Assembly (NCBI GenBank): GCA_028023455.1
Contig: JAQFVV010000050.1
Location: 868,001-932,000, forward strand
Source: Epiperipatus broadwayi
Taxonomy: Eukaryota > Onychophora > Udeonychophora > Euonychophora > Peripatidae
DNA: 64,000 nt
Direction of reading: 5' to 3'
A program made the translations under genes and the position numbers. This document shows, one piece after another, positions 34,561 to 45,363 of this stretch. The first letter of the stretch is position 1. Each line of letters opens with the position of its first letter. The notes beneath the pieces were generated by a model. It was not told where the DNA came from, searched no databases, and saw only the letters and a list, made by a program, of their open reading frames with translations.

Positions 34561-36889
34561 AATTATAAATCATGGTGTAATAATTTGATTTTGATAGTTA
34601 CTGAACAAATAATAAAGGCATGTATATGAGATTGCCACCTGGAGCAAATAAAGAGTGCAGTTTCTGCGTGAATTGCATTTTGAGGGCAACATTTTTCCTT
34701 TTTCAGGTGTCTATTAATATTTTCAGGCATTTGAGATAGAATGGAAATTTTAACTATATATTTAATATGCACGTAGGTTTAAGAAATACTGTGGCATACA
34801 AGTAGCACATTCAGTTACCATGTCCATAACCTGAAGTTGTAATCCAGTCTCGATAAGACTTAGAATTTTTGCAAGTACTTAATAATTTATAGCTAATCGA
34901 ACTATTCAAACTCGGTCAGCAGATGTGTACTTGAATCAATTGTAAACACATTATTGAAACTTTAATTATATGTTCTTTGATAAGATTTCTAGATTAACAT
35001 CCTCCCTTCCATTATTCTAATTTTGAGGGTTTTTTGGATAGGATAATGAACTAAAGAGATGTTTTTTTTTTTTTAAAAAACTATATTAATCTCTTTTTGT
35101 TAAATTTTATAGTGAATACAAAGTAAAAAGTATATATACATATATGTTTGCTTAGATAAATGATGAAATTGAGTCTAATTATATAAATATTTATATAAGT
35201 CTAATTTTATCTCCATCAATATAATACATAAAATATAAGTCCGTTATCTTTTAGTTTAGTTTTAATTTTTTCATCGTCAAAAACAGACGAGATCTCTACT
35301 ATTTGTCATATGGAGAAAATATTTTAAACTTATGATAAATCAAGAATAACTCTCTCCTCTAATGCCATTTACAATAAACTTAAGTAATCAAAATTACTAT
35401 TTTGTAGCAATGCATAACTGCATTATCTCATACTGTGTAAGTTGGAGAACAATGTAATATATTCGCGTTAATATTTTAATATAAAGAATACACAGAAAAT
35501 ATTTTTGCTTTATTTTATTATAAATAAAAAAATTGTTTAGTTAATATAAACATTTTAAAAAATATATATATTTTCCTTCAGCGATGAAATATTTTAATTA
35601 AATATATATATAGACATAAAAAGTTGTGAATACAAACTGTTGACTTGTTTATTATTTTATTTTCTGGTATGAAAAACCACAGCCGGTCACATTGGAGGGC
35701 CGCAACAAATAGGATTACTTAAATGTTTTTAAAGATGTATTATTTGTTTTAATTTTGTGGTTTTTGAATTTTTAACTTTTATGATAAAATTTAAAAAATA
35801 ACGAATCAGACTTTGAGTTTTATGAAACCTGGGAAAATGTAATTGATCGTTTGCAGTTTTTATTGAACAAATGCAAAATTTCGCAGAATTTCGTTAATTT
35901 TTTATGAAAGCAAAAGTATACCATATTGGTTTTAAAATAATGCGGAAGTACTGAAATCCCTAGCGAGCTGTATGTAAACTAACTATCAGTAAACGTTCAG
36001 TGTAGAATAAGCCCATCTACACTTTAGCTTTGATATGTAAGCCTACCCATTTACTGATATATTTACACGCTGTGCGTGATGCTAGTAATTTTCAATACTT
36101 TGGCATTATTTCATCTAATTAGGGCTATTAATAAGTTATAATAAAATTAATATATATATAAAATCAAATACTTAGATAAAAAACTTGTGTTGATGACATT
36201 AGTTATAGTTATATGGTGAGTATTCTCTCATTTAGTAAATTGTTAAATATTTTTTAAGAAAAATAAAATATTTCCCTTTTTAAATATAATCAGCTATTAT
36301 TAATAATAGAAAGAATAGCATAAAAGATTTTGAGAACAAAGACACTTTCCTTATATTTATATGTTAGACCATTTCAGCATCTAATAAAATTTTTAAACGC
36401 TTTGTAGACAAATTAAAAATAGGTCAAATAGATGTGTGTAAAGTGGCAGGCCATCCACCAAAATTCATATGTTCAGTTGGGAAAACACATTTAATGTGCA
36501 GAGAATAAGAGAAATAAATACAACGGCTAAATATGAGATAAAAGAAAACAGTCTGATAAATCAACTTAGTATGACAATTTCTTATGTTTGTAAATCACTC
36601 ATCAACCTTGCCATTAAAAATAATGGAGAAATCAGCAAGATGTTTATAAATAAGTATAAACAGTATAAAATTTCTACTTTTAAGATATACATAAACTTTC
36701 ATTTCCATCACACATTTTTGAAACATATGAATAAATACACCTGAAAAAGAAAAGGTGCGTATTTCATGATGTATCAGCACTCATCAGTTGGTCCACGACT
36801 CAAACTCTTACATAATTTCTAGCATTTGTTCAATATTTATCAACATTAAATTATTACGCTTGATTTAGAAATGTCAAACTTTCTTCATT
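34561..36889. other. AT-rich stretch; one repeat B fragment near 36750-36800
   Basis: At about 36755-36793 GTATTTCATGATGTATCAGC and ACTCATCAGTTGGTCC match the minus strand of repeat B. Otherwise no gene or structure was recognised. The frame at 36469-36744 is low in complexity. Confidence 0.45.
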
Positions 36890-37095
36890 TATAACTTTGA
36901 CAGTAATTATTTCAGAAAAAAATTAGCGATGATTACTAATATCGTTTATTAAATTAGATATTATATGAAACTTCTTTGAAGTTTATAGTTTATATCTGAA
37001 CTAGAGATTTAATTTAATAAAAGATTAGTAATCATCGTTGATGTATTTATCTGAACTGGTTAGTGTCAATATTGTAATTGGGATTAACACTTAAA
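36890..37095. mobile_element. Repeat H, hairpin MITE copy
   Basis: The left arm (GATGATTACTAATATCG and following, from about 36926) and right arm (GATTAGTAATCATCGTTGATG, to about 37043) are inverted copies over about 35 bp. A looser match extends outward through TTCAGA. A decayed relative lies at 34448-34560. Confidence 0.6.
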
Positions 37096-37849
37096 AATAA
37101 AAGAGTAATAAAATTTCTGACTCACATATGACCATCAATATAAATTCAACATTCATGAATCTAAAATATAAAAGTTCAGCTTCATATCAGTATTGTCACA
37201 TACAAATATGGAGCAAGTAGAAGAGTAATACATATTTAAACACTGTGTTGTATATGAATTTACCTGTTTTAAATAGTTGAATGTCACTGGCAAATAATAA
37301 ATACAGTTTGATTCTTTTAAAAAAACATTTAACATTTCATCTTTGATCTACTAATACAAGCTCTTAAAAATATGTTAGCTTTGGGGATGGGGGAATAAAA
37401 TGAATAGTGAACTGGAATGCAAAATATGTTGTTCAATAGTGGAGTTTGGAGTAATTTTCAATTTAGTTTACCCTTTAGTTACAAAAGAGCTTCAAACAAT
37501 TATCGATAAGAGGAACTTCCCTTAAATGTGAATATTTATTTTGTTATAGAAGTATAGAATGTCATGTGGTGAATGAGTACCAGAATGCTAATGCAAATAT
37601 CAAAGTAGAATCACAACCTTTTGAGGAAGAAAACTCTAATAACCTTAAAAAAAACTTACGATAGAAGAGTGCTGCTGATTGGTTGGCAAATGACTAACAA
37701 ACTACTTTTAAATGTTATCCCACACATTCCAATGACCATTTCTTTATTTTACTTTTTGGAGCAAATTGCACAAACAAGAGCCAGACAATAAAACATTCAT
37801 AAAATTCTATGTTTGTTTGATGGTTTGTGATGATATCATGTAAGTACTA
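37096..37849. other. AT-rich stretch, nothing recognised
   Basis: No coding or repeat signal was supported. Confidence 0.5.
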
Positions 37850-38280
37850 TTTTAGACTAGTTCCATCATTCAATAATAAAGCCTGAATATGTTTTGAAAA
37901 ATTCAAACTTTTTTAAACTACTAATTAACATTGCTCTTAGGAATATGAGATGAAATCTGAAGCACTCTTATAGATAAGTATGCAAAATTTTTACTGATTA
38001 TTGCTTTTGACAGAATAGCTCAGTTAATTAAAACATTATCTTAAATTCAACATACATGAATCTGAAGATTCAGGGTTAGATTCCCATGCTAGTACTTTTA
38101 CTGGACAGGCAAAAAAATCTGAAGAGAAAAGAATGAAACCATTCAAAACTCTATGTTATATGCTAACTTATGTGGTACTACCAACAGTTGAATTTGACAA
38201 ATTTAAATAAAATGTGAATTTTTCTAATGACATTCAGTATTTAATATTAGATGATCAAAATAGTCCAGTATACAATTATT
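37850..38280 (+). mobile_element. SINE-like repeat related to the 30283-30805 foldback
   Basis: It has a tRNA-like head with an A-box-like TAGCTCAGTTAATT and B-box-like GGGTTAGATTCCC (about 38010-38085), then CATGCTAGTACT and ACTGG. It ends with AACAGTTGAATTTG, TTTAAATAAAAT and GACATTCA, in the same order as the right half of the 30283-30805 element. The left end (TTAGACTAGTTCCATCAT) resembles that element's outer arm. It is probably an independent, older copy. Confidence 0.6.
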
Positions 38281-38559
38281 ATAAAGGATTATACATTAAT
38301 TTGTTCCCAAAGGGAACAAAACCATTAAAATACAATTTCACTTTACAATTTTCTGTAGACTTTTAATCCATTTGAATCAAAATTTGCACACACACTCCTC
38401 AATTTCTTTTATTTCTCAAATCTATGATGATGATTTACAATTAAATAAATTCTATTAAAACTTAAAATATTTATTATGAATTAAATTAAATATGTAAATG
38501 TTTAATTGTGCTTACACATTATTTCACATTCACACCCTAGTACAGTTTACACAGACATA
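38281..38559. other. AT-rich stretch, nothing recognised
   Basis: No coding or repeat signal was seen. Confidence 0.5.
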
Positions 38560-38645
38560 AAACATTAATATCAAATCACTCTCACAAATGTTAAAAATTT
38601 TCAGCTACACCTTTAACATCTGGGAGAGTGATTTGATATTTAATT
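38560..38645. other. Pre-miRNA-like hairpin or micro-MITE
   Basis: ATATCAAATCACTCTC then ACAAATGTTAA (38568-38594) pairs with the right arm ending at 38639 over 27 positions with only two mismatches. The terminal loop is about 18 bases, and pairing weakens a few bases beyond the stem. The roughly 72-nt size and two internal mismatches fit a microRNA precursor, but I recognise no known miRNA seed. In a hairpin-MITE-rich region a very small MITE is the main alternative. Confidence 0.4.
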
Positions 38646-39645
38646 TCAGCTAGCTTTACACATTGGGGTTTACTTTTACACTACTATTTTTAAATTTTAA
38701 AGCATTGACCTAGCTCGACTAATTATAAAGAATTTCTAAATTTCCCCTTCCTTAAATTTTTTTTAATAAATGGAACATCACTAAATTTTTCTATTTAAAT
38801 TCTCTTTTCTATATTTTCCCCTTTTGCTCTTCTTTTTTCTTTATATATATGACACACAAATATACTGCTGTAAAATGATTGTATATATATATATATAGGT
38901 TAGATCAAATATTTTATTGGATTTATTATTATATAAACAAAACAGTCATGTTCCTAGTAAATTATCAATTAATGGACAATCCTAAGGCTAAACTACTTTT
39001 CTTCTAGTACTCAATAACAGTTAATTTGTTTTGAGTTTAATTAAAGTAAAAGGATTCATTTTTATTTCTAACTCAAATTGTTATATGGATTTAAACCTAA
39101 AGAACTATTTTTGTATACATGAGAACTTAGAAAACTAACATGTTCTTTTGACATGCTGTCAATAATAAATAATCTCCTAGAGAGTTATTTAGATTAGATT
39201 AAAAATTTCAATGGGTTTATTATGGTAAACATATTTTTAAGTATTTACATGAAAACATACCCCACTTTACATTGTTTATATTATAATACATCCATGAAAA
39301 TATTTAATCAAACTTATACTACTAGTGGAAGAAAATAAACTTATTTATAGGATGCCAAAAGATTCCAATCTTCTTACTGCTCATACTTTTAAAAATAGAT
39401 GACTAAGTTTAAATTCATATAACAACTTAGGTTAGAAATAAAAAGGACCTTTTTATTTATAATTAATGTCAAGACACTGACTATTATTGAACACCAGGTC
39501 AACAGATGTTTAGCCCTTGGACTGTCAATAGGAATTAAGGCTTTCCTAGCAGCATATACTGCCAAACATTTTTTGTTATTTATATGGTAATACATTCACA
39601 TTTTATTTTGCTAACATTATAAAACATAAAAATATTCAATCTAAG

Positions 39646-39678
<33 letters not shown>

Positions 39679-42181
39679 ATGGGACTTTTTATATAGTAAA
39701 GTCTACTGCAAAAAAGCTTCTAAAATGAATAACAAATAAAATAAACATTTTTCTCACTAAATTATAATATATACAACAAAGTCAATATCATATAATACAT
39801 ATTAACATGACAGACACCACATAAAACATAGTTATCAATATCATTTGTTTATCTATTTGTAATGATAAAAAACATTTTTATCCAAAATTATTTTCCCTAG
39901 ATATAAATATTGTAAACATAAAGACATAATTTGAAAATGGATTAGTGCTAAAGCCAAAAAATATTTAAAAACTAATTGCAAAATGATGTAGTTGTTTTGG
40001 TTAAAATACTATGATAATTTTAGCAATTAAAAAAATTGAAAGTTTATAAATATTGACATAAAACAATCACAATGAAAGTCCTTTTAAAATGACAGAAATC
40101 TAAAACATATTCATTTAATTTGTTTATCTCTTTCATTATCTGTAAAAGCTAAAATGTTGTATACATTTTGTTTAAAAATATTTTTCTAGGTGCATATACT
40201 GCAATAATTTTATACATATGCCATGTAGAAAATAAAATTTGAAACAAAATTCTGGTAAAAAACAAAGTTTTAAAATGAAAACCTAGTAAAAATGAAAAAT
40301 TACATTTTTTTTTATCTCTGGTGGTAAAAATGTTATATATAATTTTCATTCAAATCATTCTCCAATATGCATATACTGTAATAATTTTAACTATGTGTCA
40401 TAAGGGAAGAATTTAACATCTGACTAATGTTTGACATTAAAAAATTTTCAAAACAAAATTTCATGATAAATAAAAGTTTCAAAATAAAAAAAAAACAATA
40501 AAAATAGAGATATTATAAACCTTAGTTCATAATTTAATTCTGTTATCTTTTATTTTATGTCTAGTAGTTAAAGTGTTGTATATATTTCTTTATTAGTACC
40601 TCTATGTGTGAATATTGTAATAATTTTAGCTATTTACATACAATTAAAATTTTAAAGTTGGTTAATGTTGATATTAAAATTTTTAAAAAAAATAGTGTAT
40701 TAAAATCATAGAAATTTACACATTAATTATGAAATCAGTAAACCAATAACACCATTCACTAAAATAAATAGAAAGGTTACATTAAGTATTAGCAAATGAC
40801 ATAACAATCATACGCAAAAGACTTTTCACAGTATTTCAATTAGTATTTGAGGTCACTTTTCAATTTTGTGCATTATAATGTTTTTACTCGTTTAGATTTA
40901 TTTTTTAATTTCTTTTTGCATGTGTGCAGATATTAATCTTACTCATGAGTCAGAAAATAGTACCAAAAAGCTTGTCAGTATTCATTTTTAAAACAGTAAA
41001 ATGCTCAAATGATTCAAATTCTGAATAGAGTAAGATTGAATTGATAGTCTGTACCATTTCTGAAAAAATGGTGACCTAAAAGTAAATGGGTAGTGAAAAA
41101 GGATTTCAGAATGAGCAGTTTGTGTCTAATAAAAACTTATTTGGCAAATGTGAATTAATCTAAAGCAAAGAAAAGTGTTAGAATCAATTAGGTAATGATT
41201 TGTAAAGAAGGTTAAGCGACTGTTTAATAATTTTTTTCATCTTTTAATATGTTCTCTCCCTGTGAAAGTTATTTTAGCAAAATAAGATTCAATGGATTCC
41301 ATAAAAGAACTGGATTACATAGTATTGCAAGGCATGTTGAAGTTTCAAGCACAGCTAAGAAGACTATTGCTGACTGTCGTCTCACAAAGTGGAAATTAGG
41401 AAACCAATGATCTGAATTTTTATTAGGATATGTACATTTATAGTTTAATTTTGTTGTTAAAAGATGAAATTTACTTGACTTTAAAATATAGCTGTTTCTC
41501 CAACAATATTAGTTGTATTTTTAGATTTATATTTTGAATTTTTTCTTTTGCTTAAATGTTTGCTTTAAATAACTTTAATATTTGCTGAAAACCTGAACCG
41601 GATTACTCCAAAATACTTGTATTTCAGGGTATATTGCTATATCAATAAATCACATAATGAATGGTTTTCTGGAACTACTTAATTTGTTTTAGCAGTTATC
41701 AATTTATCTATTCATATAATTTTTGAGTCACGGTGTTAGACACATATCACTGAAACATTTTGGGCAAATATTACAAGAACTTTTAAGTATAAGCATTTAT
41801 ATAATAAAGGAATAGGCCACACACGTCTGCTTATTAGATCAACAAAATGTGCATGAACACACACACACATATATATATAAACCAGAAAATGTTAAACTAA
41901 GAATATATAAAACGATTTGATTAAAAAATAAAAGTTACCAACTATAATGTAATTAGCAAAAGATTAATCAGCGACCAATTAAGTATTCTCTGAAATATTT
42001 AAAATTTAAATAATAATGAATCAACCCTGATAAATATATAATGCAGTCTGATTAACTTACAATAATAAAAAGCCACGAGTAATCGATTGCATTCGACTAT
42101 AATAATACCTGCAATTAAAAGATTAATTTTTACTTCATTAATACAAATATGCACATGTATGCATAATATATATATATATAA
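38646..42181. other. AT-rich stretch; microsatellites at about 38881-38897, 39645-39678 and 41860-41879
   Basis: The simple repeats are (TA)n and (CA)n(TA)n. Between 39.9 and 40.7 kb there are weak local repeats around GCATATACTG.AATAATTTTA. No gene was recognised. Confidence 0.5.
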
Positions 42182-43270
42182 ATAAATTATAACTTTTTGG
42201 GCTGTACCGTGTATTATTTTCCATTAAACATCGATATTTCGACGGACTAGCAACCGCCATTATCAAGGTTAACTTTTGAAAGAAAATCCGTTAGATCTTA
42301 AAAAATAACGTGACTGTGTGCGAGATGAGAAATGAGATTCAAGTTCAGCATTCACAATATGAGGCTTATCAAATTGTTTATTTCCCTCAGTATTTTTATC
42401 TATTAATTTTAAGTTAATATTAGATAAAATGAGAGGTTTCCACATAGCTGGAATACGTTGTGCTTCATCAGCCCTATTTAAACCAGTAGGTCTCTTTAAT
42501 ATTTCAATTGACTCTCTCATGGTTCTTAAATCATATCTTTCCAAATTAGCAAGTATTTTTGTATTGTCAAAATTAGGTTTGTGACCAGTTTCTAAATAAT
42601 GGGAAGTAAAAACTGATTTGCTAATTTTTTGATGAAAAGCATTTCTATGTTCCTTAATTCTGACATTAATTCGTCTATTAGACTGACCCACATAGCCTCT
42701 TGAGCACTGAAAACATGGAATTTCATAAACTCCTTGGTGTTCCAAAAATATTCTGTCTTTAGGTTTATACAAAAAATCACCAATTTTTTTTGCCAGTAGA
42801 AAAAGTAGTCTTTATATTAAAACAAGATAGTCTTCTACTGATTTTATCAGTAACCCCCCCTAATGTAAGGCAAAATTACTCTATTAAAAGAGGAATTGTC
42901 AATTCTATCCTCTTTTTTCTTTTTAGTATTAATGTTATATAAAGCCCTACATATGATGTTTTTATTATAATTATTAGAAAGCAGAATACTTTTTGTAAGT
43001 TCTATTTCTTGAGAAAGATATTCTTTATCAGATAAATTATAAGCTCTAGTGAAAAGATTTTTAGCTACAGAAAAAATTTGTGCAGGATGATGATGAGAAT
43101 TAAAATTAAGATATCTGTTTGTATGAGTGGATTTTCTGTAAACTGATATTGATAATGTTTCATCACATTTTCTTGCAATTAAAACATCCAGAAAAGAAAG
43201 TGATCTGTTATTTTCCATTTCCATAGTAAATTTAATATTTGGATGCCAATTATTTATAAAAGCAAGAAAA
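42182..43270 (-). mobile_element. Penelope-like element, left arm of a head-to-head palindrome
   Basis: This is a 1,089-bp 3' half of a Penelope-like retroelement on the minus strand. It contains the end of the RT region, the linker, the GIY-YIG endonuclease region and a 3' flank. The right arm (43308-44395) is its near-identical inverted copy, with 5' truncated ends facing each other across a 37-bp centre. The 3' flank (42182-42268) holds CGATATTTCGACGGACTAGC and AACCGCCATTATCAAGG, also present inverted at 44309-44395. Confidence 0.9.
42269..42772 (-). pseudogene. Penelope-like GIY-YIG endonuclease region (left arm)
   Basis: This 167-aa frame is the C-terminal endonuclease of a Penelope-like element, which would nick DNA to prime reverse transcription. 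GVY (14-16) and YVG (27-29) are the divergent GIY-YIG motifs. IPCFQC has the CxxC typical of this group, and RRINVRIKEH (34-43) carries the catalytic-type Arg. The middle and end (ETGHKPNF, RESIEILKRP) are intact. A second one-base difference (eight Ts against seven As in the right arm, near 42784-42791) separates it from the upstream frame. Unlike the right arm, it has no stop within the endonuclease. Confidence 0.88.
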
Positions 43271-43335
43271 GAATTTAAAGAATCAATTCCATGAGGCCAT
43301 ATGATTATTTTCTTGCTTTTATAAATAATTGGCAT
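42847..43335 (-). pseudogene. Penelope-like RT C-terminal fragment (left arm)
   Basis: It encodes the last part of the reverse-transcriptase module. Recognisable are IIWPHGIDSLNSFLAFINNW, then IKFTMEMENNRSLSFLDVLI and the tail SSFNRVILPYIRG. The first codons read through the palindrome centre into the other arm, so MPIIYKSKK is not element sequence. The frame ends because this arm has seven Cs (about 42854-42860) where the right arm has six Gs, a one-base shift. The RT catalytic core is missing. Confidence 0.85.
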
Positions 43336-44395
43336 CCAAATATTAAATTTTACTACTGAAGTGGAAAATAACAGATCACTTTTTTTTCTGGATGTTTTAA
43401 TTGCAAGAAAATGTGATGAAACATTGTCAATATCAGTTTACAGAAAATCCACTCATACAAACAGATATCTTAATTTTAATTCTCATCATCATCCTGCACA
43501 AATTTTTTCTGTAGCTAAAAATCTTTTCACTAGAGCTTATAATTTATCTGATAAAGAATATCTTTCTCAAGAAATAGAACTTACAAAAAGTATTCTGCTT
43601 TCTAATAATTATAATAAAAACATCATATGTAAGGCTTTATATAACATTAATACTAAAAAGAAAAAAGAGGATAGAATTGACAATTCCTCTTTTAATAGAG
43701 TAATTTTGCCTTACATTAGGGGGGTTACTGATAAAATCAGTAGAAGACTATCTTGTTTTAATATAAAGACTACTTTTTCTACTGGCAAAAAAATTGGTGA
43801 TTTTTTGTATAAACCTAAAGACAGAATATTTTTGGAACACCAAGGAGTTTATGAAATTCCATGTTTTCAGTGCTCAAGAGGCTATGTGGGTCAGTCTAAT
43901 AGATGAATTAATGTCAGAATTAAGGAACATAGAAATGCTTTTCATCAAAAAATTAGCACATCAGTTTTTACTTCCCATTATTTAGAAACTGGTCACAAAC
44001 CTAATTTTGACAATACAAAAATACTTGCTAATTTGGAAAGATATGATTTAAGAACCATGAGAGAGTCAATTGAAATATTAAAGAGACCTACTGGTTTAAA
44101 TAGGGCTGATGAAGCACACCGTATTCCAGCTATGTGGAAACCTCTCATTTTATCTAATATTAACTTAAAATTAATAGAGAAAAATACTGAGGGAAATAAA
44201 CAATTTGATAAGCCTCATATTGTGAATGCTGAACTTGAATCTCATTTCTCATCTCGCACACAGTCACGTTATTTTTTAAGATCTAACGGATTTTCTTTCA
44301 AAAGTTAACCTTGATAATGGCGGTTGCTAGTCCGTCGAAATATCGATGTTTAATGGAAAATAATACATGGTACAGCCCAAAAAGTTATAATTTAT
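43308..44395 (+). mobile_element. Penelope-like element, right arm of the palindrome
   Basis: This is the 1,088-bp inverted partner of 42182-43270. The palindrome centre is 43271-43307, and the 30-bp inner arms (43241-43270 and 43308-43337) are exact. Differences between arms are few: small changes near 43350-43365, two homopolymer length changes and scattered substitutions. The duplication therefore formed recently or has been kept alike by gene conversion. Confidence 0.9.
43361..44308 (+). pseudogene. Penelope-like RT end plus GIY-YIG region, interrupted by one stop (right arm)
   Basis: The frame from about 43361 runs from ENNRSLFFLDVLI through the linker without the left arm's two frameshifts and into GVYEIPC and YVGQSNR. 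It is then cut by TGA at 43904-43906, where the left arm has an Arg codon (CGA). The frame continues open after the stop, including 44033-44308 (RESIEILKRP to RSNGFSFKS). The defects of the two arms are at different places. The RT core is absent. Confidence 0.87.
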
Positions 44396-44440
44396 CTACA
44401 TCATATAACTGTGAAAACATTAAATATAATATATATATAT

Positions 44441-44613
44441 TGTAACAAGCACAGATGAGCTAGTGACATGGGCTAATGACCGGATGCAAAAAAAAATTTT
44501 TTTTTTTTTTACTTACGTATCTGCCTACTCTATAAATTTTTCTAGGTTCAAATGCCTAGATGGCGCCCTGTAGTGCAGATTACGTAAGTCTACCTACTCC
44601 GGATCGTTACAAC
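44441..44613 (+). repeat. 5' long-terminal-repeat-like sequence
   Basis: It begins TGTAACAAGCACAG and ends GGATCGTTACA(AC), so the ends are TG...CA with inverted TGTAAC/GTTACA. From 44456 on it is nearly identical to 47393-47545: one substitution plus A/T-run length differences. It lies directly before a primer-binding site. Confidence 0.7.
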
Positions 44614-44630
44614 TGGCGCCCAACATGGGG
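44614..44630 (+). promoter_or_regulatory. Primer-binding site matching tRNA-Lys(CUU)
   Basis: TGGCGCCCAACATGGGG is complementary, with one mismatch, to the 3' end of animal tRNA-Lys(CUU) (…CCCCACGTTGGGCGCCA, from general knowledge). It starts one or two bases after the LTR end. This is the standard place where the tRNA primes minus-strand DNA synthesis in LTR retrotransposons. Confidence 0.75.
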
Positions 44631-45337
44631 TGATGTTTAATAAACCACGTATACCCTGAGCAAATTTTGTCAAAATGAAATGTTTTATCTGTTTACATAA
44701 GTCGTATATTTTAAATCTTATAAAAGCACTGCCAGAAAGAAATTGTGCATATATATTAAACACGAGAAAGTATAAATAATTTTAAAACTAATTTTTGTTA
44801 AAAAAAAAAAAAAAGTCAAAAGGTTGCAATTGATATTATTTTTTTGTTGATATATATTATGCTTTTAGGTGTATAGGTGCGCACAGCCACGTAAGTTTAT
44901 GATCGAAATGTGGTGCCTTACGATGAGTACCTTTGGGAATTACTTCAGTGTAACCCTATGTATGCATTTCAATCAGTCATAAATAAGTTGGTGGTGTTTA
45001 TAATTGTGCTGCAAATATGCACGTTTAAACCCATTATTTCTTAAAACATATTTATCTCAATGCAACCTTATTTAAAAATAATTTATAAAATAACTTGCTT
45101 GTCATGCCGTGTGTAAAAATAAAATGTATAAAATAAAATAGAACTCTTGTAGGGAGGGGTGTAAACGTAAATGGTCCTTAGGTAAGCGATAGTTAACATT
45201 TTTCTTTTTGTATATAGTCTTTTTGTAAAATTATTAACCGGATGTTTTGTAAATGTCTTCGTCAATCGTGTACCGTAATTACTAACCCTAAGTAAAATAT
45301 TTTTTTTTGATCATTTTTTTAAGCAACTTTACTGATA

Positions 45338-45363
45338 TGTAACGAGCACAGACGTTCGTTACA
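45338..45363. repeat. 26-bp palindrome resembling joined LTR termini
   Basis: TGTAACGAGCACAGACGT is followed by TCGTTACA. The first 15 bases match the LTR start (TGTAACAAGCACAGA) with one change, and the last 8 match the LTR end (TCGTTACA). It looks like an LTR reduced to its two ends. Confidence 0.55.

Noticed and set aside
42592-43985. Alternative frames (63 codons) in both Penelope arms
   Set aside because: They are out-of-frame readings of the GIY-YIG region, mirrored by the palindrome.
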